Shown here piece by piece: positions 18,058 to 26,415 of a stretch of DNA of 64,000 nucleotides (position 1 is the stretch's first letter; the number at the start of each line of letters is the position of its first letter). The stretch covers positions 2,482,001 through 2,546,000 of the forward strand of contig NZ_CP040671.1 of assembly GCF_008386235.1 (NCBI RefSeq), written 5' to 3'. The notes beneath the pieces are model-generated. The model did no database searches. It saw only the letters and a list, made by a program, of their open reading frames with translations, and was not told the DNA's origin. Origin of the DNA: Thermosynechococcus sp. CL-1 (lineage in GTDB: Bacteria > Cyanobacteriota > Cyanobacteriia > Thermosynechococcales > Thermosynechococcaceae). Made by a program: the position numbers and the translations under genes.

Positions 18058-20496
18058 ATGACTCAATCCATCCCTAGATCAACCAGTGAAGTGACCCATC
18101 GGGAAACAGCGTTTGTTTTAGAACTGAATTCCTTGAGCTGCAAAGACCTGCCACTGGTAGGGGGCAAAAACGCTTCTTTGGGGGAAATGCTCCAACAACT
18201 GACGCCCAAAGGCATTAATGTCCCCGATGGTTTTGCGACCACGGCCTATGCCTACCGTTACTTTATTCAAGCGGGAAATCTTGATACCCAACTGCGGCGG
18301 CTCCTTGAAGGTCTCGATGTCGAGGATGTCACAGAACTCCACCGCGTGGGGCAAGCGATTCGCTCGCTAATTTTGCACACGCCGTTTCCCCAAGAATTGA
18401 CGGATGCGATTGCTGCCGCCTACCAAAAAATGTGCGATCGCTATGGCCCAAATACGGACGTGGCGGTTCGCTCCAGTGCCACCGCTGAAGATTTGCCCGA
18501 TGCTAGCTTTGCCGGTCAGCAGGAAACCTACCTCAATGTCCATGGTCTCAAGGGCGTTCTCGATGCCTGTCATCGCTGCTTTGCCTCACTCTTTACGGAT
18601 CGGGCGATCTCCTACCGCCAGATCAAAGGCTTTGACCACTTCAATGTGGCCCTGTCGGTGGGGGTGCAAAAAATGGTGCGCTCCGACTTGGCCTGCTCTG
18701 GTGTGATGTTCTCCATTGACACGGAAACAGGCTTTAAGGACACAGCGCTGATTACTGCCGCCTATGGCTTGGGTGAAAACGTTGTCCAAGGTGCCGTCAA
18801 CCCCGATGAATACCTTGTCTTTAAGCCAACCTTGAAGGCGGGCTATAAACCCATCTTGAAAAAAGCCCTCGGTACCAAGGAAATCCGCATGGTCTATGCC
18901 CTTGGCGGGACGAAGCTCACCCGCAATGAACCCGTGCCTGAGCCACTGCGGAAACAATTTGCCCTCAGCGACGAAGAAATCCTCACCCTAGCCCGCTGGG
19001 CCTGCCTCATTGAGGAGCACTACTCTGCTCTGCGGGGTACCTATACACCGATGGATATTGAGTGGGCAAAGGATGGCCTCACGGGTGAACTCTTTATCGT
19101 CCAAGCCCGCCCCGAAACCGTCCAATCCCAAAAAGCCACGAATGTCCTGCGCAGCTACCATCTTGAAGCAAAAGGGACGTTGCTCGCCACAGGTCGGGCA
19201 GTTGGCGAAATGATTGGCCAAGGCCGTGCCCGCGTCATTCTCAACGTCCGCAATATCGATCAGTTCCAAGCGGGGGAAGTGCTGGTGACCCATCGCACGG
19301 ATCCCGACTGGGAGCCCATCATGAAAAAAGCCAGTGCCATTGTCACCGATCAGGGGGGACGCACTTGCCATGCGGCGATTATTGCCCGTGAGTTGGGCAT
19401 TCCTGCCATTGTCGGTTGTGGCGATGCCACCGAAACAATCCCCAATGGTGTTGAGGTCACAGTTTCCTGTGCTGAAGGGGAAGAGGGGCACGTCTATCAG
19501 GGATTACTGCCCTTCCATGTGGAGGAAGTGGCTCTGGAAAATCTGCCGCGGACCCGCACCCAAATCTTGATGAATGTGGGTAACCCAGAAGAGGCCTTTA
19601 GCTTGGCGGCAATCCCCAATGATGGGGTGGGGTTGGCACGCATGGAGTTTATTATCGCCAACCACATTCAGGCGCACCCCTTGGCATTGCTCCACTACGA
19701 TGAGTTGACCGATGAGGTGGCAAAGCTGAAAATTGCCGAGCTAACCCAAAACTACACCGACAAGGCGGAATACTTTGTTGATAAATTGGCTCAGGGGATT
19801 GGGGCGATCGCTGCCGCCTTTTATCCCAAGCCTGTGGTCGTGCGCATGTCCGACTTCAAGAGCAATGAGTACGCCAACCTCTTGGGCGGTCGCCAGTTTG
19901 AACCCCATGAAGAAAACCCAATGATTGGCTGGCGGGGCGCTTCCCGTTACTACGACCCCAACTATGCCGAAGGCTTTGCCCTTGAATGCCGCGCCATGAA
20001 GAAAGTCCGCGATGAGATGGGGCTGACGAACGTGATTCTGATGATTCCCTTCTGTCGTACCCCAGAGGAAGGACGGCGAGTGCTGGCGGAGATGGCCAAA
20101 CATGGGCTGAAGCAAGGGGAAAATGGTCTGCAAGTCTATGTGATGTGCGAACTCCCCAGCAACGTGGTGTTGGCGGATGCCTTTGCCGAAGTCTTTGATG
20201 GCTTCTCCATTGGCTCCAATGACCTGACGCAACTCACGCTGGGGTTGGATCGCGATTCGGCCTTGGTGGCGCACCTGTTTGATGAACGCAATGAAGCGGT
20301 CAAACGCATGGTGGCGCAAGCGATTCAAACGGCGAAGGCCAAGGGGCGCAAAATTGGCATCTGTGGTCAAGCCCCCAGTGACTATCCTGAGTTTGCTCAA
20401 TTCTTGGTAGCGCAAGGGATTGACTCCATTAGCCTCAACCCCGACTCCGTCCTGAAGACGATGCTGCAAATTGCTGAGGCTGAACAACAGGCCTAG
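18058..20496 (+). CDS. ppsA: Phosphoenolpyruvate synthase
   Basis: An 812-residue PEP-utilising enzyme converting pyruvate, ATP and water to PEP, AMP and phosphate. Domains in order: N-terminal ATP-binding domain (GGKNASLGEM, then VRSSATAEDLPDASFAGQQE), phosphohistidine domain with the catalytic His in GGRTCHAAIIARELGIPAIV, and the C-terminal TIM-barrel (MCELPSNVVLADAFAEVFD, SIGSNDLTQLTLG). The ATG at 18058 is preceded by GGGAG with a 7-nt spacer; another ATG 18 nt upstream lacks this. A strong hairpin terminator follows 33 nt after the stop. Confidence 0.96.
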   Translation: MTQSIPRSTSEVTHRETAFVLELNSLSCKDLPLVGGKNASLGEMLQQLTPKGINVPDGFATTAYAYRYFIQAGNLDTQLRRLLEGLDVEDVTELHRVGQAIRSLILHTPFPQELTDAIAAAYQKMCDRYGPNTDVAVRSSATAEDLPDASFAGQQETYLNVHGLKGVLDACHRCFASLFTDRAISYRQIKGFDHFNVALSVGVQKMVRSDLACSGVMFSIDTETGFKDTALITAAYGLGENVVQGAVNPDEYLVFKPTLKAGYKPILKKALGTKEIRMVYALGGTKLTRNEPVPEPLRKQFALSDEEILTLARWACLIEEHYSALRGTYTPMDIEWAKDGLTGELFIVQARPETVQSQKATNVLRSYHLEAKGTLLATGRAVGEMIGQGRARVILNVRNIDQFQAGEVLVTHRTDPDWEPIMKKASAIVTDQGGRTCHAAIIARELGIPAIVGCGDATETIPNGVEVTVSCAEGEEGHVYQGLLPFHVEEVALENLPRTRTQILMNVGNPEEAFSLAAIPNDGVGLARMEFIIANHIQAHPLALLHYDELTDEVAKLKIAELTQNYTDKAEYFVDKLAQGIGAIAAAFYPKPVVVRMSDFKSNEYANLLGGRQFEPHEENPMIGWRGASRYYDPNYAEGFALECRAMKKVRDEMGLTNVILMIPFCRTPEEGRRVLAEMAKHGLKQGENGLQVYVMCELPSNVVLADAFAEVFDGFSIGSNDLTQLTLGLDRDSALVAHLFDERNEAVKRMVAQAIQTAKAKGRKIGICGQAPSDYPEFAQFLVAQGIDSISLNPDSVLKTMLQIAEAEQQA

Positions 20497-20528
20497 AGTG
20501 CACAACCCAGTGACAACGCCTAAGCTGA

Positions 20529-20567
20529 GGGCAGAGAATTGAAGCCGCGATCGCTCTGCCCTTTTTT
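20529..20567 (+). terminator. Rho-independent terminator of ppsA
   Basis: A perfect 8-bp stem, GGGCAGAG (20529-20536) with CTCTGCCC (20554-20561), with a 17-nt loop that includes a HIP1-like GCGATCGC. It is followed directly by six T residues (20562-20567). Position 33 nt after the ppsA stop fits intrinsic termination. Confidence 0.85.
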
Positions 20568-20603
20568 GTGGGTAACGCCAGCAAGTAGGATCAAAGGAAT
20601 CAG

Positions 20604-21284
20604 GTGGAGAATATTAGCGTGGACATAGCAGCAATTCAGGAACTCATTACCTCAGCGGATGTGGGCGATCGCCTGCGGGGCATTAATCAACTGCGTAGCC
20701 TTGACCCCAGCGATGCCTTTCGGCTCATTCAACCCCTCAGCCAAGATGAAAATTCCCGTGTCCGCTACGCTGCGGTGAGTCAAATTGCCAGCCTTGGGCA
20801 CGTCAATCTCAATCAAGCCCATGACCTGTTGCGCGATCGCCTGCTCCATGACAGCGAAACGGATGTCCGTGCTGCTGCAGCGGATGCGATGGCTGCCCTA
20901 CAAGTTCCCTTTGCCCTTGAAGATTTAGAAACGGCCTACCACAGTACCGATGATTGGCTGTTGCAGTTTAGTATCATTGCCGCCTTGGGTGCCCTAGGCA
21001 ATCCTGCTGCTGTTGGGCTGCTCACGGAAGCCCTCAATAATCCCCAAGAATTGGTGAAATTAGCCGCCATTGGTTCCTTGGGTGAACTGAAACAACCAGA
21101 AAGCATTGTCCACCTGCGGCAGTTTGTCGAGTATCCCGATTGGCAAGTCCGCCATCGGCTAGCGATCGCCCTTGGCCAAATTGGCACTCCAGAGACTCGC
21201 CCCCTGCTGGAACAGTTGACCACTGATGCTGCGGAAGCGGTTGCCGAAGCGGCTCGCACTAGTTTGGCTCAGTTAACTACTTAA
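20604..21284 (+). CDS. nblB: NblB-like HEAT-repeat protein
   Basis: 226 residues made almost entirely of HEAT/PBS-lyase repeats (for example ENSRVRYAAVSQIASLG, ETDVRAAAADAMAAL, LVKLAAIGSLGELKQPES, WQVRHRLAIALGQIG). Length and repeat pattern match NblB, a CpcE/F-lyase-related protein required for phycobilisome degradation under nutrient starvation in Synechococcus elongatus. NblB and bilin-lyase subunits share this fold, so a lyase-like or chaperone role remains possible. The likely start is GTG at 20604. The next gene, cbiD, begins 5 nt after the stop, suggesting an operon. Confidence 0.68.
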   Translation: MENISVDIAAIQELITSADVGDRLRGINQLRSLDPSDAFRLIQPLSQDENSRVRYAAVSQIASLGHVNLNQAHDLLRDRLLHDSETDVRAAAADAMAALQVPFALEDLETAYHSTDDWLLQFSIIAALGALGNPAAVGLLTEALNNPQELVKLAAIGSLGELKQPESIVHLRQFVEYPDWQVRHRLAIALGQIGTPETRPLLEQLTTDAAEAVAEAARTSLAQLTT

Positions 21285-21289
21285 CACCC

Positions 21290-22393
21290 GTGGGTTATAC
21301 GCTACCAGTTTTTGCGGCGGCGGCGGCGGTGGCGGCATTGCGTTGCCTTACGGAAGGAACCTGTCCCAAGGAAATCACCCTTGCGCTGCTACGCCCCAAT
21401 CGCTGTGCAACCCTATCCATTGCCCAAGGGGCATCCTTAGATGATCAGCAGGCCTTGGCCATTACCTACAGTGAACCGAGTGATGCCCTTGATCTCACCC
21501 GCCATACCCCGATCTGGGCTTGGGTGCGCTGGCAAGACCCTGCAACTGCTCCCAAAATTCACATTGAGGGGGGCTTTGGGGTGGGGCGCGATCGCGCCAC
21601 GGGCGAGGCAGCTATCTATCGCTATGCCCGCTTGTTGTTAACCACTAACCTGTTGCTCTATTGTCCTAAGGAGCGGGCGATCGCCGTCACGATTCTCCTG
21701 CCCCAAGGGAAAGACTTAGCAGAGCGCACCTCCAATGCGGCCTTTGGCATTGTTGAGGGACTCTCCCTACTGGGAACCACTGCCTTAGCACAACCCCTCA
21801 CAGCCTCGGAGCAACTGGAGCGCTATCGCGAGGACTTAGCCCAGAAAGCAGCAAAATCTCCCATCCTCGTCTTTTGTATTGGCGAGAACGGCCTTCAGGT
21901 AGCCCAACAACTCCAGATTCCCCCTTCCCTGTGTGTAAAAACTGCCAATTGGCTAGGGCCAATGCTGGTGGCCGCTGCTCAACACAAGGTTCAACAGTTG
22001 CTCCTCTTGGGTTACCACGGCAAATTAATTAAACTCGCTGGCGGCATTTTCCATACCCATCACCACCTTGCGGATGCTCGCCAAGAAATTCTCACCGCCT
22101 TTTGTGCCCTTGCAGGCTTAGACCCAGAGATTCTGCATCAGGTGTGGCAAGCACCAACGGTTGAGGCTGCCCTCAAATTTTTAGCAACAATGGCTCCCCA
22201 AGCCTTACCTGAGATTCTCAGCCACATTGCCAACCGCATTGATGAGCGCGCCATTACCTATATCCATGCCCATTGTGCTGCTCCCATCAGACGGTCATTA
22301 CAGGTGGGATGTGCCTTGTTTGGGCGCGATCGCCAAATTATCGCCATCAGCGAGGCAGGAAACCTAATTTTGACAAGGATTAGGCTATACTAA
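21290..22393 (+). CDS. cbiD: Cobalt-precorrin-5B C1-methyltransferase
   Basis: A 367-residue CbiD, which transfers a methyl group from S-adenosylmethionine to C1 of cobalt-precorrin-5B in the oxygen-independent cobalamin pathway. Recognised from the N-terminal FAAAAAVAALRCLTEGTCP (the family has TGTCAAAAAKAA-like sequence; here the order is changed), the GGFGVGRDRATGEAAI segment, and LGYHGKLIKLAGGIFHTH, where the motif for the methyl-transfer region lies. The start is GTG at 21290. It is the last plus-strand core gene before an AT-rich accessory island. Confidence 0.88.
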   Translation: MGYTLPVFAAAAAVAALRCLTEGTCPKEITLALLRPNRCATLSIAQGASLDDQQALAITYSEPSDALDLTRHTPIWAWVRWQDPATAPKIHIEGGFGVGRDRATGEAAIYRYARLLLTTNLLLYCPKERAIAVTILLPQGKDLAERTSNAAFGIVEGLSLLGTTALAQPLTASEQLERYREDLAQKAAKSPILVFCIGENGLQVAQQLQIPPSLCVKTANWLGPMLVAAAQHKVQQLLLLGYHGKLIKLAGGIFHTHHHLADARQEILTAFCALAGLDPEILHQVWQAPTVEAALKFLATMAPQALPEILSHIANRIDERAITYIHAHCAAPIRRSLQVGCALFGRDRQIIAISEAGNLILTRIRLY

Positions 22394-22560
22394 GTGAAAG
22401 ACTCAATAAAATCTGTACCAGCACTTATGAATACAAACTGCCATGTTCTGATCACGAATAAGTCCAAGCTATAGCTCATATTCTTGAGTAATATTCATGG
22501 CGCTTTGAGTATAGCCTATCCCTCTTGAAAATATCTCATCTCCTTTCGAAATGGCTATAC
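22383..22560. repeat. Cluster of short palindromes at the left edge of the accessory island
   Basis: The octamer GGCTATAC occurs at 22383-22390 (inside the end of cbiD) and 22553-22560. Its inverse GTATAGCC lies at 22509-22516, forming an inverted repeat around 36 nt. Between them are the palindrome AGCTATAGCT (about 22468-22477) and a hairpin of ATATT and AATAT around CTTGAGT. I see no target-site duplication or transposase. It may be a remnant end of a mobile element or an ordinary intergenic structure. Confidence 0.4.
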
Positions 22561-22582
22561 AAGGGCTGTATTGCAGAAAGCT

Positions 22583-23359
22583 CTACCCAAATGAGATGCT
22601 AACTTCATCCCAGCGGCCTGATGGTGCGATTGTCTTCAACTCATCAATAGACTTAAATTTTCTACCCTGTTTAATTTCTTGAATAATTTTTTCAGCTTCT
22701 TTAAGCTCTAACCTCGGAACACTCTTGGCAAGATTCTTAGCGTTTTTATAGGAGTTGATGCGCACAGATTTTTGTGGATTTAGATTAGTCTTTGTCTCTT
22801 TAGAGATATGTTGCTGCAATTCACTAAATTTGCTTTTCAGATTATCCAATTCTTGGAAAATTTTTTCTAGAAAATTTACAATAGCCTTATTTTGGTCATT
22901 TAAGCTCTTCTGTAACTCAGAAAATAATTTCATAACTGATTGGGAATCTTGATCAACTAAGTTACTTCTCTCTGATTCTTGTGAATAAGAACCATCATCT
23001 TTAGAATTTATTTGCAAGATAGATTTGAATCTTTCTTGGAAGGTTAGAACTTCTTCATCTTCAAGCTCAATTCTTGATGCCCATAATTGATGGATACCCA
23101 ATTCACGGGCAAATTCAACTATCTCCTTGCCGAAGACAACTTCATACGCTGTCTCACCTTCTGGTGTAGTGACTGGACGAATAATGAGGGGGATGAGGTT
23201 GGTTTTATATTTGTCTAAGTCTTCACGGATCAGTTGTGGTGAAGCAGAGAATAAGTCTTTGGGGTAGGTCTCTGGTACTGTCAGATAATCAATATGAATC
23301 TGACCCTGATGTGTCTGATGTAAGCCGAGGTGCTTCGAGATGTGATTGGAGTGACTCAT
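22583..23359 (-). CDS. ParB-like partner protein with C-terminal helix-hairpin-helix motif
   Basis: 258 residues. The N-terminal third (IHIDYLTVPETYPKD to RIELEDEEV, about residues 22-105) looks like a ParB/sulfiredoxin-type domain. However, the GERRxRA CTP/DNA-binding motif of ParB is replaced by FGKEIVEFARELG. The middle (about 130-195) is Lys/Glu/Gln-rich and probably coiled coil. The C-terminus (SYKNAKNLAKSVPRLELKEA to FKSIDELKTI) has the spacing of a helix-hairpin-helix DNA-binding motif. It begins 3 nt after the ParA-type ATPase stop and is markedly AT-rich compared with flanking genes. I infer a partner of that ATPase. Confidence 0.6.
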   Translation of the reverse strand: MSHSNHISKHLGLHQTHQGQIHIDYLTVPETYPKDLFSASPQLIREDLDKYKTNLIPLIIRPVTTPEGETAYEVVFGKEIVEFARELGIHQLWASRIELEDEEVLTFQERFKSILQINSKDDGSYSQESERSNLVDQDSQSVMKLFSELQKSLNDQNKAIVNFLEKIFQELDNLKSKFSELQQHISKETKTNLNPQKSVRINSYKNAKNLAKSVPRLELKEAEKIIQEIKQGRKFKSIDELKTIAPSGRWDEVSISFG

Positions 23360-23362
23360 ACT

Positions 23363-24709
23363 CTATGATGCCTGAGTAAAAAGATAGCGAGCTAAATTTT
23401 CAAATGAAGTCGTTAAATCATCAATCGATTCTTTATCTGATCGATCTAATTCTTCATAAAATTTTCTACTAAATATCGGTTGCTGAGACTCTGTGGCTCG
23501 CAACATCACAACTCGGTGTGCAATCCATGTTGATTCGGGTAGAATTTGCACGGTCTGTCTGCCATTGGCTGCTTTTTCAAGAATATTCGACAACTTCTCT
23601 TTCATCTCATAGTTAGCTGCCGATGTTGTACGATTATACATACTCACAGCGATTCCAAGGGGTCGAGGCGGAGTTTCCATGGCATCCCTCATGGCCTCAA
23701 GGCGGGCTAGAACGTACTCTATTGCCCGTATAGGGTAGGGGGCAAATTGCGTCGGTATGAGTACCCCATCAGACGCCATTAAAGCAATGGCATTGACTTT
23801 ACCAAAGGCGGGTGGTGGATCAATCAGCACAATGTCATAGCCATGATTTTTGAGTTTTCGTTGTAATACCCGATCAATATCAATCGTGCTGATGAGTGCG
23901 GGTTCCTTGTCAGCTAGGCGAATGTGGGCGGGAACAATGTCAAGGTGTAGGTTGCCCCAAGCTCTTTGATAGACCACATCTTCTAGGCCAACCTTTGGCT
24001 CTAGCAATAGGTCAGCAATATCCTTCTTGCCTTGCTCTTCTACATCTTTGAGGGGGTTAATGCCGACGCCAATGGTTAAGTTAGACTGTGGGTCAATATC
24101 AATCAAGAGAACTCGCTTACCCATCGTGGCAAAGGCAGCACCAAGATTGAGGGTTAGCGTTGTTTTGCCAACGCCCCCCTTGTGATTAAAGACGGTAATG
24201 ATCATGGGTGACTCCTTAGAAGTGGTTGAGGAGATAGAAAAACTCTTTGCAAGTGCCTTTTCAAAATAATGATAGACTTTGAGCCTTTGCTGGGTTAAGG
24301 CAGTCACTAGAGCAGCGGCTGCAGAGCGGTGTAAAATTTTAGTCAGTTTCTGAATGGTTTGTTGATCGAGGATCCCTGAAGCACATGTCACCTGCTGAAG
24401 TGGTTCTCTAAGGGGATTTTGATACAAAAGGTGGTATTCTCGGCCATTGGTGAGTAACCCAAAAACAGCCTGCGCTGCTTCCATGTAGTACCTCAATTGC
24501 TGGCCACCCGTCAGCCGGGACTGCGCTGGGGTTTTCACCTCAATGATCAGATAGTTCAGGGGGCGATCGCCCGCCATCGGTAAGGCCACCAAAAAATCAG
24601 GGTAGCCTTTTCCAATTCGAGGTTTGGCTTGATACTCAGAAGACTGATAGCCCCACTGCTTGAGCAACGGTAGGATAATTTTCTGTTCCGTATTTGCTTC
24701 ATTACCCAT
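23363..24709 (-). CDS. PD-(D/E)XK nuclease-like domain fused to ParA ATPase
   Basis: 448 residues with two domains. Residues 1-150 resemble the HsdR N-terminal type of PD-(D/E)XK nuclease: P37-D38 in GKGYPDFLVAL and E57-V58-K59 in LIIEVKTPAQSR, followed by GGQQLRYYMEAAQ and LLTNGREYHLLY. From residue 169 comes a complete ParA/MinD ATPase with deviant Walker A KGGVGKTT (about 177-184), LLIDIDPQSNLT and VLIDPPPAF. ParA drives DNA or cargo positioning; type I restriction subunits share the nuclease fold. An internal ATG at M169 carries its own AAGGAG site (see separate entry), so free ParA of 280 residues may also be made. The neighbours are a ParB-like protein and a SUKH protein. Confidence 0.8.
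   Translation of the reverse strand: MGNEANTEQKIILPLLKQWGYQSSEYQAKPRIGKGYPDFLVALPMAGDRPLNYLIIEVKTPAQSRLTGGQQLRYYMEAAQAVFGLLTNGREYHLLYQNPLREPLQQVTCASGILDQQTIQKLTKILHRSAAAALVTALTQQRLKVYHYFEKALAKSFSISSTTSKESPMIITVFNHKGGVGKTTLTLNLGAAFATMGKRVLLIDIDPQSNLTIGVGINPLKDVEEQGKKDIADLLLEPKVGLEDVVYQRAWGNLHLDIVPAHIRLADKEPALISTIDIDRVLQRKLKNHGYDIVLIDPPPAFGKVNAIALMASDGVLIPTQFAPYPIRAIEYVLARLEAMRDAMETPPRPLGIAVSMYNRTTSAANYEMKEKLSNILEKAANGRQTVQILPESTWIAHRVVMLRATESQQPIFSRKFYEELDRSDKESIDDLTTSFENLARYLFTQAS
24203..24217 (-). promoter_or_regulatory. Internal ribosome binding site and start for a free ParA
   Basis: On the minus strand AAGGAG (24217-24212) precedes an in-frame ATG (24205-24203) with the ideal 6-nt spacer. 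This ATG is codon 169 of the fusion gene and lies 8 residues before the ParA Walker A motif, exactly where a stand-alone ParA would begin. The frame is open straight through it. Both a fusion and a separate ParA could therefore be translated. Confidence 0.6.
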
Positions 24710-24755
24710 GGGAAGCCGCTATGCAGGGAGCGCGCTCAGAGGCATATCCAACAAA

Positions 24756-24784
24756 ATTATCCTTGACAACAATAAGCAATTCAA
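24756..24784 (-). promoter_or_regulatory. Predicted sigma70-type promoter of the nuclease-ParA gene
   Basis: Read on the minus strand, TTGAAT (24784-24779) and GATAAT (24761-24756) are separated by 17 nt, 47 nt before the start codon of the nuclease-ParA gene. Each hexamer differs from consensus by one or two bases. The surrounding 180-nt gap to the SUKH gene is AT-rich. Prediction by eye only. Confidence 0.5.
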
Positions 24785-24886
24785 TTTGCTAACAAATCTT
24801 TATAATGTGATCTAAATATGATAAGTACATTGTGATTCTCCCTTAAGCCAAGCGTGCCAGCCAGTCTGGCATTTCCCACTCCAGTA

Positions 24887-25510
24887 TCACTCCAGTATAT
24901 TTTTGGGGGTTTGAAGCATAATTTCTTCATACTCTGGATTGAATTGATAGTCGCCTGCGATCAACTGCTGAGCATCGTGACTGAGTAAGTCTTCAAAGGA
25001 ATTAGCAAGAATTTCATAGCTAGAGTTTTCGTCACAAACCTCGATCACCTGCCCGATCGTCCCTGTGGGCGCGGGGTCAAGGTCAATGTATCGCAGAATG
25101 TCACCATTCATACAAGTAATTGGAATCCAGTGGGGATGATAAATCAACGGTTTCACCGCCCCTTTGATAAAAATAACTTGGGAAGCCACCCGATTCTTCC
25201 AAAAGGAAATGCTAAAGAAATCAGGGTCTTGGCAACTGCGGCCAATGTCTTGATCTAGTTCGTATTGCTGGATGATGTCATCGCAGGAGAGGAGCTTATT
25301 CCCATCTCCAAGTAGTGCCCCGACTATACCAGATTCGCCATTGTGCAGACTGAGGAATTCTTTGAAGCAGGGGGGCAGTGGTAGGCCAATGGCAGACTCC
25401 ACTCTGGCAATTTCAGCAGCACTAGCGGGTGGGTTCAGTCCTTCTAGGACGTTTGGCGCATGGTTTCTCATCCAGTCAAGGATGATCGCTAAGCTCTCAT
25501 GAATGCTCAT
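24887..25510 (-). CDS. SMI1/KNR4 (SUKH superfamily) protein
   Basis: 207 residues. The core (PPASAAEIARVESAIGLPLP, then CFKEFLSLHNGESG, then the FWKNRVASQVIFIKG region and WIPITCMNGDILRYIDLDP) is the SMI1/KNR4 fold. Bacterial SUKH proteins are mostly immunity proteins against polymorphic or contact-dependent toxins, especially nucleases; others have undefined roles. No toxin gene with a secretion module is adjacent. It lies upstream of the nuclease-ParA gene on the same strand with a 177-nt gap. The start at 25510 is chosen over an upstream extension of 40 codons because MSIHESLAII begins the domain. Confidence 0.82.
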   Translation of the reverse strand: MSIHESLAIILDWMRNHAPNVLEGLNPPASAAEIARVESAIGLPLPPCFKEFLSLHNGESGIVGALLGDGNKLLSCDDIIQQYELDQDIGRSCQDPDFFSISFWKNRVASQVIFIKGAVKPLIYHPHWIPITCMNGDILRYIDLDPAPTGTIGQVIEVCDENSSYEILANSFEDLLSHDAQQLIAGDYQFNPEYEEIMLQTPKNILE

Positions 25511-25682
25511 CAGTGATTCTCCAGTGATACTTTCTGGCAGCAGGCAGAGACATACCATTCTTGTCACAAAGACACTCAAAACTCTGAAAACCGGTACAGA
25601 AGAGAATCGCATCCCCTTCATGTACGCCACATTTCAGAAAAGAGCTGTCGCACAATAGCAATAGATGCTTGAGGTGAAGCAG

Positions 25683-26321
25683 ATGCCCTCTCTACGTTAT
25701 CTCGATGCTTTGGAGTATGCCGCTGTTCTGCATCGTGAACAAACGCGCAAGGGATCAAATGTGCCCTATATTTCCCACTTAGTCGCAGTATCAATGATCG
25801 CCCTTGAGTATGGTGCCGATGAGGATGTGGCGATCGCCAGCTTGCTCCATGATGCTGTTGAAGATCAAGGGGGACTACTGACCCTAGAGGCTATTCGTGA
25901 GCGTTATGGCGATCGCGTTGCTGCAATTGTCCGCGCCTGTTCTGATTCAGTGGCCAATACCCTAGAAGGAGATGCAAAATTGCCTTGGGCAACTCGCAAA
26001 CTAGCCTATATCAAACACATTCAACAGGGCACCACTGCCGATCGCGACACTCAACTGGTCTCCGCCAGTGATAAATTGCACAACCTACTGTGCATTCTTA
26101 GAGACTATGGCAACATTGGTGGTGATGTTTGGGCACGTTTTCGGGCGGGTCGAGAGGGGGTTCTTTGGTACTACCGCGAGTTGATTGCTGCCTTTGAGGG
26201 TGCTCATCTTATTCCTCTAGGCCTGTTAGAGCAGTTGCAACACACCTACCAAGAACTGACCCGTGCCGTTGTGAGTCGGGAGGGCTTTGTGCTGCCGTCT
26301 AGTTATGTGCCTATGGTATAG
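25683..26321 (+). CDS. HD-domain protein of the RelA/SpoT hydrolase type
   Basis: 212 residues, a stand-alone HD domain like the small alarmone hydrolases related to the N-terminus of SpoT. The metal ligands are seen as H in HREQTRKGSNVPYISH, HD-x(2)-ED in LLHDAVEDQGG, and a later D in SASDKLHNL. Such enzymes hydrolyse (p)ppGpp, though some members act on other nucleotides. No synthetase domain is attached. The ATG at 25683 is preceded by GAGGTG with a 6-nt spacer; an ATG at 25665 is also possible. It is divergent from the SUKH gene. Confidence 0.75.
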   Translation: MPSLRYLDALEYAAVLHREQTRKGSNVPYISHLVAVSMIALEYGADEDVAIASLLHDAVEDQGGLLTLEAIRERYGDRVAAIVRACSDSVANTLEGDAKLPWATRKLAYIKHIQQGTTADRDTQLVSASDKLHNLLCILRDYGNIGGDVWARFRAGREGVLWYYRELIAAFEGAHLIPLGLLEQLQHTYQELTRAVVSREGFVLPSSYVPMV

Positions 26322-26415
26322 GCCAAGGGTGGTGCTTCCCTAGAGTCTCCGCAGGAGTAGTATCATGAAAGCAATTTCAAGCCCACTGGCGTCACCAAGT
26401 TAGGAGCATCAATCA

